A stretch of DNA of 64,000 nt, from positions 1-64,000 of the forward strand of contig JBIQLW010000014.1 in the NCBI GenBank assembly GCA_044463945.1. Reading direction: 5' to 3'. Shown here one piece after another: positions 34,048 to 43,730 of this stretch. Within the stretch, counting starts at the first letter, position 1, and each line of letters starts with the position of its first letter. The translations under genes and the position numbers were made by a program. Under the pieces are notes generated by a model. It did no database searches. It was not told the DNA's origin and saw nothing but the letters and a program-made list of their open reading frames with translations. Origin of the DNA: 62-47 sp044463945 (GTDB lineage Bacteria; Pseudomonadota; Alphaproteobacteria; Rhizobiales; Xanthobacteraceae).

Positions 34048-34467
34048 TCAGGCGCGCCTGAAGCGGGGTAGCGCGATGTCGTCGGAGACCGGCTCGCACA
34101 CCAGCGTCACCTCCATGTCGAAGGTGACCTCGCTGGCATCGCCGCCGGTATAGGTCGAGATCATCCGCGGGCCTTCCGCCAACTCCACCAGCAGCACGGC
34201 GTAGGGCACGTCATTTTTGAACGCCGGCCCCGGCGCGCGATGCACCACGCTGAAGGAATGCACCTTGCCGCGCCCGCTGGCCGCGCGGTGCGTGAGATTG
34301 TCGCTGCCGCAGGAGCGGCAGAAGCCTTGCTGATAATATTGCACATGGCCGCAATCGCCGCAGTGCTGGAGCAGCAATTGGCCATCGCGCAGGCCGCGCC
34401 ACAGCGCCGCGGTGTCGGCGTCTGGCAAGGGGAGGGGCTTGCGGGCAGCGTCGTCGGGCAAGATCAC
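34048..34467 (-). CDS. DUF35 OB-fold zinc-ribbon protein, partner of the thiolase-like protein
   Basis: A 139-residue DUF35 protein. An N-terminal helix leads to a rubredoxin-like zinc ribbon with four cysteines (CGDC and CRSC at about residues 36-54), then an acyl-CoA-binding OB fold ending in a conserved VTFDMEVTLV strand. The start is a GTG at 34467 that overlaps the thiolase-like stop as GTGA; no ATG is available. DUF35 proteins form complexes with thiolase-fold enzymes in steroid side-chain aldolase (ChsH2 with Ltp2) and benzoylsuccinyl-CoA thiolase (BbsAB) systems, where they complete or stabilise the active site. The tight overlap predicts the same here. Confidence 0.9.
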   Translation of the reverse strand: MILPDDAARKPLPLPDADTAALWRGLRDGQLLLQHCGDCGHVQYYQQGFCRSCGSDNLTHRAASGRGKVHSFSVVHRAPGPAFKNDVPYAVLLVELAEGPRMISTYTGGDASEVTFDMEVTLVCEPVSDDIALPRFRRA

Positions 34468-35669
34468 AGCGTGTTCTCCGTGCCGAGAATGGTGGTGGCG
34501 TTGGTGGCGAAGCCCGCGCCGAGGCTGTGGACCAGCCCGAGCTGAGCGCCCGCGACCTGCCGCTCGCCGCACGCGCCGCGCAGTTGCGCCACCACCTCGT
34601 GGAAGTGAAACAGCGCGCCGGGAATGCCGGGATGGGCGAACGACAACAGCCCGCCGTTGGTGTTCGAGGGAATCTTCCCGCCATAGGTCATCTGGCCGTC
34701 GGCGACGAAGCGGCCGCCTTCGCCCTTGGGGCAGAAGCCGAGATCCTCCAGCATCATGATGACGGTGCCGGTGAAGCAGTCGTAGATACCGGCGGTGTGC
34801 ATGTCGTTCGCGCCGTAGCCGGCCATGGCGTAAGCCTTGCGGCTGGATTCCACCGCGCCGGTTACGGTGAGCGAGGGCATCAGAAAGATGTGCTCGTGGG
34901 TGTAGCACTCGCCGCCGCCGAGGATATAGACCGGCCGCGCGATGCCGAGCGCTTTCGCGCGCTCCGCCGAGGTGAGCACGAAGGCCGCGCCGCCGTCGGA
35001 AATCAGCGAGCAGTCGAGCTTGTGATAGGGCGTCGTCACCATCTTCGAAGACAGCACGTCTTCGACGGTGATCGGCGCAGTCTGCTGCGCGCCCGGCGTA
35101 CGTGCGGCGTGGCGGCGCTGCGTCACCGCCACTTGCGCCAGTTGCTCCGGCGTGGTGCCGAACTCCTTCATGTGGCGGTGCGCCGTCATCGCGAAGGTGT
35201 TGGCGACCGGAATGCCGAACGGCATCTCGTATTGCTGGTCGCGGCTCTCGGTGAGCGAGCGCAGCGCCAGTTCCGGCGTCAGGCCCGACAGCAGGCTGTC
35301 GCCGCCGACCAGCAGGATGGTTTCAGCGAGGCCGCCGTGAATCGCGGCGGCGGCGACATTGAACATCGTCGCCGCCGTCGCGCCGGAGACTTGCAGCGTA
35401 TTGGAGAAGGTCGGCTGCACGCCGAAATATTCGCTGAAGGCGACGCTGAAGCGGTGGAACGGCGCGGCCATGGCGTGGCCTGCCAGCACGCCGTCGATCT
35501 CGCTTTTGCTTATGCCGGCGTCGGCCAGCGCCTGCTTGGCGGCGGCGGCGGCAAGCCACAGCGGGCTGCGGCCGGGCACCTTGCCGACCGGCGACAAGCC
35601 GATGCCGATGATCGCGACCTTGCCGCGCAGCGTGTTCTTGTGGCCGGCGAGGGCCGCAGCCTTGACCAT
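34464..35669 (-). CDS. Thiolase-fold protein lacking the nucleophilic Cys (possible retro-aldol lyase)
   Basis: A 401-residue protein of the SCP-x/lipid-transfer thiolase branch. In canonical thiolases residues around 90 include a reactive Cys (CxSG); here the segment reads SNTLQVSGATAAT (89-101), with no Cys between 85 and 105. NGGLLSFAHPGIPGA keeps the NGG and the HP of the second thiolase motif, and IYDCFTGT contains a Tyr/Cys near the third. Such a pattern is seen in Ltp2-type retro-aldolases that work with DUF35 partners. The DUF35 gene overlaps its stop codon, and a CoA ligase gene ends eight bases upstream. Retro-aldol cleavage is thus favoured over thiolysis, by inference. Confidence 0.85.
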   Translation of the reverse strand: MVKAAALAGHKNTLRGKVAIIGIGLSPVGKVPGRSPLWLAAAAAKQALADAGISKSEIDGVLAGHAMAAPFHRFSVAFSEYFGVQPTFSNTLQVSGATAATMFNVAAAAIHGGLAETILLVGGDSLLSGLTPELALRSLTESRDQQYEMPFGIPVANTFAMTAHRHMKEFGTTPEQLAQVAVTQRRHAARTPGAQQTAPITVEDVLSSKMVTTPYHKLDCSLISDGGAAFVLTSAERAKALGIARPVYILGGGECYTHEHIFLMPSLTVTGAVESSRKAYAMAGYGANDMHTAGIYDCFTGTVIMMLEDLGFCPKGEGGRFVADGQMTYGGKIPSNTNGGLLSFAHPGIPGALFHFHEVVAQLRGACGERQVAGAQLGLVHSLGAGFATNATTILGTENTL

Positions 35670-35677
35670 GGGGATTC

Positions 35678-37249
35678 CTATTTTGCCGGCGCGGTCGCTT
35701 GTTTCGCGGAGGCGGCTTGCGTCAACCGGGCTTCAAGTTCGTGGCGCTGCACCTTGCCGCTGGTCGAGCGCGGGAAGTCCGCGAAGGCGATGAAGTGGAA
35801 CTGGCGCGGACATTTGTAGCCGGCGAGGTCACGCCGGCACAGCGCGGCCAACTCCGCTTCGCCGAGGCTGTCGTCGCGGCGCGCGATGAAGGCGACCGGC
35901 ACCTCGCCCCATTTGGCGTCCTTGGTGCGCACCACGGCGGCCTCGGTGACGCGGGAATCGCTCAGCAGCACGCGCTCGATCTCGGCGGGGTAGACGTTCT
36001 CGCCGCCGGACTTGATCATGTACTTGGCGCGATCGACGAAATCGAGCGTGCCGTCGGCATTGCGGCGGAACACGTCGCCCATGTGGAACCAGCCGCCGCG
36101 GAAATCGCGCGCGTTGGTCTCCTCCGCCTGCCAGTAGCCGGAGAACAGCGTGGGGCCGCGCATGGCGAGTTCGCCGGGTTCGCCCAATGCCACCTCGTTA
36201 TCGTTGGGATCGACCAGCTTGACCTCGCAGAACCCGCTCTGCTGTTTCGACAGCCGCGCCGGAACGACGCCGATCGGAATCAGGTTGGTGCTGGCGGGCG
36301 GCAGCCCGGTTTCGGTGGAGCCGAAACTGTTGATATAAGGCGCCTGCAAAAGCTGCGTGATGTCGGCGATGGCCTGCGGCGGCACCAGATCGGCCATCGC
36401 GCCGCAGGTGCGCACGCCCTTCACGGTGACGGGATTGGCGCGGAAGCCTTCGGCGAGCGCTTCGACCATGCCGGGGATCAGCACGAACCAGCCGATGCGA
36501 TAGCGCGCGGCCGCCGAGAGCAGCGGCGCGACCTGGAAGCCGTCCACCACGATCACGGTGCCGCCGCGCAACAGCGTCGCGAGCGCGTGATCGGTCGAGG
36601 CCATGTGGAACAGCGGGGCCCAGGCGACGAAGGATTCGTCAGTGGCGATGTTAAGTTCGGTGGAGAACACCAGCGCGCGGGCGATCATCGCGCGGTGCGA
36701 GATCACCGCGCCCTTGGGCAGGCCGGTGGTGCCGGAGGTGTAGAGGATGACGAGGCCGTCCTCGGGCCGGGCGGCGACCGGCGGCGGCGCGCCGGTCTGG
36801 CGTTGCAACTCGCGCTCATAATCGGCGCCGAGCGTCAGGATGTCGCGGACCGACAGCGCGCCGTCCAGCGGCGCTACGAGTTCAGCCTCCGCGATCAGCA
36901 GTTTCGGCGACACCAGCTCGATGCAGTAGGTTAGCTCGCGCTTCGACAGCCGCCAGTTGAGGCAGGCGGTGATGACGCCGAGTTGCCCCGCCGCCAGTTC
37001 GATTTCGAGATATTCCGGGCGGTTGCGCGACAACAGCGCGACGCGGTCGCCGCGCACAAGTCCGTGTGCCGCCAGCATCGCGCTGGCGCGGTTCACCCGC
37101 TCGTTGAGTTCACCGTAACTGACGATGCGGCCGTCATGGTCGATCGCCGGCGCGGCGGGCTGGATGGCAGCACGGGCGCGGAACAGGCTGCCGACGGTCG
37201 AACTGGTGCCGGCCATTGTGGTCGGCGATTCCGCGTGTCCGTTGGGCAT
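35678..37249 (-). CDS. AMP-forming acyl-CoA ligase, first gene of the ligase-thiolase-DUF35 operon
   Basis: A 523-residue ANL ligase. P-loop ILYTSGTTGLPKGAVISHRA, A5 NSFGSTETG, A7 GGWFHMGDVFRRN and A8 DRAKYMIKSGGENVYP are intact, with the catalytic Lys near the end in STSGKVQRHEL. ATG 37249 is preceded by GGAG; the open frame to 37345 lacks a ribosome site. It is divergent from a crotonase gene, with an operator palindrome halfway between (37359-37374). Substrate not readable, though adjacent genes suggest a branched or cyclic acid. Confidence 0.92.
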   Translation of the reverse strand: MPNGHAESPTTMAGTSSTVGSLFRARAAIQPAAPAIDHDGRIVSYGELNERVNRASAMLAAHGLVRGDRVALLSRNRPEYLEIELAAGQLGVITACLNWRLSKRELTYCIELVSPKLLIAEAELVAPLDGALSVRDILTLGADYERELQRQTGAPPPVAARPEDGLVILYTSGTTGLPKGAVISHRAMIARALVFSTELNIATDESFVAWAPLFHMASTDHALATLLRGGTVIVVDGFQVAPLLSAAARYRIGWFVLIPGMVEALAEGFRANPVTVKGVRTCGAMADLVPPQAIADITQLLQAPYINSFGSTETGLPPASTNLIPIGVVPARLSKQQSGFCEVKLVDPNDNEVALGEPGELAMRGPTLFSGYWQAEETNARDFRGGWFHMGDVFRRNADGTLDFVDRAKYMIKSGGENVYPAEIERVLLSDSRVTEAAVVRTKDAKWGEVPVAFIARRDDSLGEAELAALCRRDLAGYKCPRQFHFIAFADFPRSTSGKVQRHELEARLTQAASAKQATAPAK

Positions 37250-37358
37250 GTCATTCTCCGCGATTGGACGCCGCCGGTGCGGCCTCGCCGTCATAAAAGG
37301 CGCTTTATCGCGCGTCGGCAAGGGGGCGCTTGCGGGCGTGGCCAAACCCGCCTAAGAT

Positions 37359-37374
37359 TCTAACATCTGTTCGA
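37359..37374. promoter_or_regulatory. TetR-type operator between divergent CoA ligase and crotonase genes
   Basis: TCTAACATCTGTTCGA differs from the perfect palindrome at one position. It lies 110 bases from the ligase start and 102 from the crotonase start, placing it where one site could serve both promoters. Confidence 0.65.
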
Positions 37375-37475
37375 AACCGGTCGCCGCCGGCCGCGCGGGG
37401 CGGGGACCGCGCCGGCCCGCGAGAGCGGTCGTCGATCTCCGAAGGACCAGGGCCATCGCCAACGAGGGAATGCCG

Positions 37476-38285
37476 ATGTCGGATCGCTATGCCGCCTACA
37501 CCAAATTGAAGATCGACTATCCCGCCAACCGCATTCTCCGCATCACCTTCGACCGGCCGGAGACCTACAATTCGGTGGATGCCGAAACCCACACCCAGCT
37601 CACCCATATCTGGCGCGACATCAACGACGATCCGGATATCAACGCGGTGATCGTCACCGGTGCCGGCAAGGCGTTCTCGGCCGGCGGCGATTTCGAGTTG
37701 ATCAAGAGCATCCTCGATAATCCGGTGGCGCGGATGGCGACCTGGAAGGAGGCGAAGGACCTCGTCTACAACGTCATCAATTGCAACAAGCCGATCATTT
37801 CCGCGATCAACGGCGTCGCGGTGGGAGCGGGTCTCGTCGTCGGCATTCTTGCCGACGTGTCGATCTGCGGCAAATCGGCCAAGATCGTCGATGGCCACAC
37901 CCGGCTCGGCGTCGCCGCCGGCGACGTCGCCTGCATCATCTGGCCGCTATTGTGCGGGCTGGCGAAAGCCAAATACTATCTCCTGACCTGCAAGCCGCTG
38001 TCGGGCGAGGAGGCCGAGCGTATCGGGCTGGTGTCGTTGTGCGTCGAGGACGCCGACTTGCAAAGAATCGCGCTGGAGACGGCGGAAGACCTCGCCACCG
38101 GCGCGCAGAGCGCGATCCGCTGGACCAAATACGCGCTCAACAACTGGCTGCGCGTCAACGGGCCGCTGTTCGACACCTCGACCGCGCTGGAAATCCTCGG
38201 CTTTAGCGGGCTTGAGGCGCGCGAGGGGCTCGCCTCGCACCTGGAGAAGCGCAAGCCGTCGTTCCCGCCGGACTGCCCGGTTTAA
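37476..38285 (+). CDS. Crotonase-fold (enoyl-CoA hydratase/isomerase) protein without canonical Glu pair
   Basis: A 269-residue crotonase-fold protein. The oxyanion-hole segment GKAFSAGGDF (residues 65-73) is present. The two catalytic Glu of enoyl-CoA hydratase are both replaced: the first by Leu120 or Val121 (AVGAGLVVG), the second by His141 in DGHTRLGVAAGD. Asp150 or His141 may serve instead. It is therefore more likely a hydrolase, lyase or isomerase acting on an acyl-CoA than a simple hydratase. GAGGG lies 7 bases ahead of ATG 37476; the ATG at 37470 is too close to it. It is divergent from a CoA ligase gene and shares its operator. Confidence 0.9.
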   Translation: MSDRYAAYTKLKIDYPANRILRITFDRPETYNSVDAETHTQLTHIWRDINDDPDINAVIVTGAGKAFSAGGDFELIKSILDNPVARMATWKEAKDLVYNVINCNKPIISAINGVAVGAGLVVGILADVSICGKSAKIVDGHTRLGVAAGDVACIIWPLLCGLAKAKYYLLTCKPLSGEEAERIGLVSLCVEDADLQRIALETAEDLATGAQSAIRWTKYALNNWLRVNGPLFDTSTALEILGFSGLEAREGLASHLEKRKPSFPPDCPV

Positions 38286-38347
38286 GTTGCCGTCGCAACC
38301 CGCGTCCGCGCCGGGCGCGTTCGACCTGAAGCGACGTGTTGGCGCGC

Positions 38348-38525
38348 CTCAGAGCCTGACCGGAAATGAGGCGTCATCGTCCGCCAACGGGTCCGCGCAA
38401 AGCGCGGTCCGATGACAGGTTGCGGCGGACGATCCAGTCATCCGTGCCAGCGCAGGGGAAATTCGATTCCATATGGAATACTGGATGCTCCGCTTTCGGG
38501 GAGCATGACGGTTTTCGTGTTGCAC
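38348..38525 (-). repeat. Double-hairpin interspersed repeat (family 1), copy D, inverted
   Basis: Read on the minus strand it starts at 38525 with GTGCAACACGAAAACCGTCA, then the TGCTCC-type hairpin, a core, and an expanded hairpin ending ACGATGACGCCTCATTTCCG. It is a close copy of element E in opposite orientation, with the expanded hairpin of copies B and C. Confidence 0.8.
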
Positions 38526-38557
38526 ATTGCCTAAAAAGCGAATTTCCGGCCGGGCGC

Positions 38558-40522
<1,965 letters not shown>

Positions 40523-40589
40523 GGACCGTTCCCGGAATTGAAGCTGCGAGGGTACAATATCCCGCCGTTCTGATTGACAACAGTCCGCT

Positions 40590-40605
40590 TCTAACATTTG
40601 TTAGA
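40590..40605. promoter_or_regulatory. TetR-type operator between CoA ligase and transglutaminase-like genes
   Basis: TCTAACATTTGTTAGA is a perfect palindrome. It lies 68 bases from the ligase start and 31 bases upstream of the divergent GTG start. Confidence 0.75.
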
Positions 40606-40635
40606 TTCAGACAGGCTCAACGATCGAGGGTTTCC

Positions 40636-41313
40636 GTGGCTGCTTCTGCGAATGCCGACTATCTCGCGCCGACATATTTCGTCGATAGCGATTCCGCGCC
40701 GGTGCGCGATTTCGCGGCGGCGGCGCTGCGCGGCTTCGAGGATGCGTCCCCGACCGCGAAGGCGATCCGCCTGTTCGACGCGGTGCGCGACGGCATCAAG
40801 TACAATCCGTTCGACGTCGGCATCACGCCCGACGACTACCGCGCCAGCACGGTGGTTCGGCGTGCATCGAACTACTGCGTGCCCAAGGCGATCCTGCTGA
40901 CGGCGGCGCTGCGCGCCTCCGGCATTCCCGCCGCGGCCGGCTTCGCCGACGTGCGCAATCATCTCAACTCGGCGAAACTTTCGGAACTGATGGGCACCGA
41001 CCTGTTCATCTATCACGGCTATGTCGCGCTGTGGCTCGACGGGCGGATGTTCAAGGTGACGCCGGCGTTCAATACCGAACTGTGCCAGCGCTTCGGCGTG
41101 CGCGAACTGGTGTTCGACGGCAAGAGCGATGCGCTGTTCCACGAGTTCGACGCCCAGAACCGGCGGCACATGGAGTACGTCAACGATCGCGGCTGGTTCG
41201 CCGACCCGCCGATCGACCAGCTTCTGAAGGATTTCCGCGTCATCTATCCCAAGCTGTGGGAGCGGGGAGCCTCGGTCGCCGGCGCGCCGGTCGAGTTCGC
41301 GCCGGACCGCTGA
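40636..41313 (+). CDS. Transglutaminase-like domain protein
   Basis: A 225-residue protein of the transglutaminase/protease-like superfamily. The GTG start at 40636 has GAGGG five bases upstream. Cys81 lies in ASNYCVPKAILLTAALRASGIPA, which is the usual helix-Cys context, and His127 in YHGYVALW. The third triad residue, usually Asp, aligns with Thr142 (FKVTPAF), so the triad may be incomplete. The family includes bacterial proteases, peptide cyclases and unknown proteins. It is read from the same operator as a CoA ligase, which is odd for this family and suggests a role in the same pathway or its metabolite sensing. No signal peptide is seen. Confidence 0.72.
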   Translation: MAASANADYLAPTYFVDSDSAPVRDFAAAALRGFEDASPTAKAIRLFDAVRDGIKYNPFDVGITPDDYRASTVVRRASNYCVPKAILLTAALRASGIPAAAGFADVRNHLNSAKLSELMGTDLFIYHGYVALWLDGRMFKVTPAFNTELCQRFGVRELVFDGKSDALFHEFDAQNRRHMEYVNDRGWFADPPIDQLLKDFRVIYPKLWERGASVAGAPVEFAPDR

Positions 41314-41352
41314 TAGGAGTATCTCGCACATCCGGCGGGGTTATCCTGGGGC

Positions 41353-41490
41353 GTGCAACACGAAAACCGTCATGCTCCGCGAAGGCGGAGCATCCAGTAA
41401 TCCGTATTGGATCGAATTTCCCCTACACCTGCCCAGAGTACTGGATCGTCCGCCTTCGCGGACGATGACGCCTCGTTTCCGGTTGGAGAC
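41353..41490 (+). repeat. Double-hairpin interspersed repeat (family 1), copy E
   Basis: Starts with GTGCAACACGAAAACCGTCA and has two short hairpins, TGCTCCGC-GAA-GGCGGAGCA and ATCGTCCGC-CTT-CGCGGACGAT, inside CCAGTA and TACTGG arms. It ends with CCTCGTTTCCGG. This is the cleanest copy. Confidence 0.85.
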
Positions 41491-41526
41491 TCAGGGTGAC
41501 GGCGCTGATAATTTGATCGCGGTCAA

Positions 41527-42708
41527 TCACCCCGCCTTCGTCCCGTCCTGCTTCGCGTATTGCACCGCGACGCGGCCGACTTTCTCGCGGGCGATGACGA
41601 GCTTCTGAATCTGCGCGGTGCCGTCGCCGATCTGCAAGCCCATGACGTCGAGATAGCGTTGATGGAACGGCAGGTCGGTGGTGTAGCCGTAATGCCCGTG
41701 CGTCAGCAGGCACTGGTGGATGATCTCGCAGGTCGTCTTCGGCACGTACCACTTGCACATCGCGGCTTCGGCGGTGTGCGGCAGGCTGCGGTCGCGCAGC
41801 GACAGCGTGTAGTAGCAGAGCTGGCGCATCATCGTGAGCTGCGTCTCGGCTTCCGCCAGCGGAAAGCTGACGCCCTGGAACTGGGCGATCGGCCGTGCGA
41901 AGGCGGAGCGCTCGACGGTGTAGCGCCAGGTCTCGTCGACCGACGCCTGCGCCGGGCCGATACATTGCAGGCCGATCAGGGCGCGGCTGTAGTCGAAGCC
42001 GGACATGATCTTGGAAAAGCCCTTGTTCTCCTCGGCCATCAGGCATTCGGCGGGAACGAACACGTCGTCGAAGAACACCGATCCGCGCCCGACCGGCCGG
42101 GTGCCGATGTCATCGAAATGAGTGCGGGTGACGCCCTTCTGGTCGAGATCGACGAAGAACGCGCTGACGCCGCGCGCGCCGTCCTCGACCGTGCCGGTGC
42201 GGGCGAAGATCACCGCCGCGTCGCACTGGTCGGAAAAGCTCATCGACGTCTTTTCGCCGTTGAGCCGATAGCCGTTGCCGGAGCGTTCGGCGCGCAGCAC
42301 CAGGTTGGCGGCATCCGATCCGCCGCGCGGCTCGGTGAGGCCGAGGCCGATGATCGCCTCGCCCCGCGTCACCTTCGGCAACCATTCCCGCGCGACATCG
42401 GGTGTCGCGTGCTGCGCCACCATGCCGCCCATCAGCGAGGCCAGCAACTGCACGTAGCTGGCGTTGAAGTCGGCATGGGCGATCTGCTCGATGATGAGGC
42501 CGGCGGTGACGCTGCTTTCGCCGAGACCGCCGTAGCTTTCCGGGATATCGACGCCGATCAGGCCGAGCGCCCCCATTTCCTTGAGCATGGCGCGGTCGAG
42601 CCGATGTTCGGCCGCCCGTTTCTGATAGTGCGGCGCGAGCTTCTCGCCGGCGAAGCGCATCGCCGCCTCGCGGAAAGCCTCCTGCTGCTGGTTGAGCGTG
42701 TAATCCAA
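41527..42708 (-). CDS. Acyl-CoA dehydrogenase with Asp at the catalytic Glu position
   Basis: A 393-residue dehydrogenase. The FAD-binding blocks LGLTEPRGGSDAAN, MSFSDQCDAAVIFA and the C-terminal GDGTAQIQKLVIAR are there, but the active-site position usually held by Glu (YEGT) is Asp362 (IGDGTAQI). Asp substitution at this place has been described for dehydrogenases acting on cyclic acyl-CoAs, so an alicyclic or bulky substrate is plausible. It is read towards lower coordinates from its own promoter with a weaker operator half-site at 42741. The Asp is visible directly; the substrate is a guess. Confidence 0.9.
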   Translation of the reverse strand: MDYTLNQQQEAFREAAMRFAGEKLAPHYQKRAAEHRLDRAMLKEMGALGLIGVDIPESYGGLGESSVTAGLIIEQIAHADFNASYVQLLASLMGGMVAQHATPDVAREWLPKVTRGEAIIGLGLTEPRGGSDAANLVLRAERSGNGYRLNGEKTSMSFSDQCDAAVIFARTGTVEDGARGVSAFFVDLDQKGVTRTHFDDIGTRPVGRGSVFFDDVFVPAECLMAEENKGFSKIMSGFDYSRALIGLQCIGPAQASVDETWRYTVERSAFARPIAQFQGVSFPLAEAETQLTMMRQLCYYTLSLRDRSLPHTAEAAMCKWYVPKTTCEIIHQCLLTHGHYGYTTDLPFHQRYLDVMGLQIGDGTAQIQKLVIAREKVGRVAVQYAKQDGTKAG

Positions 42709-42740
42709 GGGCGTCCTCGCGAAGTGATCTGGTATTTCAG

Positions 42741-42756
42741 TCTAACGGCGATTGCA
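42741..42756. promoter_or_regulatory. Degenerate TetR-type operator upstream of the 41527-42708 dehydrogenase gene
   Basis: TCTAACGGCGATTGCA keeps the full left half (TCTAAC) but only part of the right half. It lies 33 bases upstream of the start codon, in the same location as the strong sites elsewhere. Confidence 0.45.
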
Positions 42757-42777
42757 GGCCGCGCAATGCCGTCGTCG

Positions 42778-43635
42778 TCAGCCCTTTCCGGGCTGGCCGT
42801 CGCCGCGCTCGCGTTTGGCGAACTTCATCATGTCGATCATCTGGCGCGCGTCGTGGGCGAGATGCAGCGTCTCGCCGCCGTCGATGTACCATTCCTCGCC
42901 GGTGACGAATTTGCCGAGCGGCGAGGCGAGGAAGATGATCGCCCCCGCGATGTCCTCGACGTCGCCCATGTGGCCCATGATGTTGCGGTTGAGCTTGACC
43001 CACTGGTCCGGGTCGATCGGATAGTGGCCCATGCCCTCGGTCTTCACGGTGCCGGGGGCGACGCAGTTGAGGCGGATGCCGAATTCGGCCCATTCGAACG
43101 CCAGCGTCTTCATCATCGCCAGCACGCCGCCGCGGGCCGCCGCCGTATGCACGAAGCCGCTGAGCCCCGAGCGCACGCAGGCGGTGACGAACACGATCGC
43201 GCCGCCGTTCTCGAACATGAAGTGATCGGCCACCGCCTTGGTCATCTGCCACGAGCCGATCAGGTTGTTGCGAATGACGGTTTCGAAACCCTTGTTGTTG
43301 AGGTCGCGCGCCGGCGTCACGAATTGCCCGCCGGCATTGTTGACCAGGATGTCGAGCCTGCCGAAAGCGTCGCGGATGCGCGCCATCGCCGCCTCGATCT
43401 GCTCGGGATCGCGGATGTCGCCGGCGATCGCGATGGCCTCGCCGCCGGCGGCGCGGATGGTCTTTGCGCAATCCTCGATCGGCTCCGGCCGGCGTCCCAG
43501 CACCGCGAGTTTCGCGCCGCATTGCGCCATCTCCAGCGCGGTGGCGCGGCCCATGCCGGTGCCGCCGCCGGTGACGAGGGCGACACGGTCTTTCAACAGG
43601 TCGGGGGCGAAGCGCATCCTGGGGGTGAGTTGCAT
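42778..43635 (-). CDS. SDR of the 2,4-dienoyl-CoA reductase (DECR2) type with modified active site
   Basis: A 285-residue SDR. TGGGTGMGRA is the cofactor loop, VNNAGGQF and the VTACVRSGLSGF strand follow. Instead of YxxxK it has HTAAARGG; peroxisomal 2,4-dienoyl-CoA reductases read H-x-x-A-A-K at this site, so the Lys is replaced by Arg here. The remainder (GEEWYIDGGETL) is typical. A role in reducing a conjugated or ring dienoyl-CoA fits the operon context, where dehydrogenases and crotonases surround it. The lack of the family's usual Lys leaves activity uncertain. It is divergent from the crotonase gene at 43731. Confidence 0.88.
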   Translation of the reverse strand: MQLTPRMRFAPDLLKDRVALVTGGGTGMGRATALEMAQCGAKLAVLGRRPEPIEDCAKTIRAAGGEAIAIAGDIRDPEQIEAAMARIRDAFGRLDILVNNAGGQFVTPARDLNNKGFETVIRNNLIGSWQMTKAVADHFMFENGGAIVFVTACVRSGLSGFVHTAAARGGVLAMMKTLAFEWAEFGIRLNCVAPGTVKTEGMGHYPIDPDQWVKLNRNIMGHMGDVEDIAGAIIFLASPLGKFVTGEEWYIDGGETLHLAHDARQMIDMMKFAKRERGDGQPGKG

Positions 43636-43695
43636 GGCGGTCCTGACGGTCAGGGGTTGCGATTAAGGGTCGCGGCAAGGGCCGGTTTGCGATAA

Positions 43696-43711
43696 TCTAA
43701 CAGATGTTAGA
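43696..43711. promoter_or_regulatory. TetR-type operator between SDR and crotonase genes
   Basis: TCTAACAGATGTTAGA is a perfect palindrome, 61 bases from the SDR start and 20 bases from the crotonase start. Confidence 0.75.
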
Positions 43712-43730
43712 ATTTTCGAAAGGACTCCCG

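Noticed and set aside
34464..35669. Ordinary acetyl-CoA acetyltransferase
   Set aside because: The nucleophilic Cys is missing and it overlaps a DUF35 gene; the simple thiolase label would mislead.
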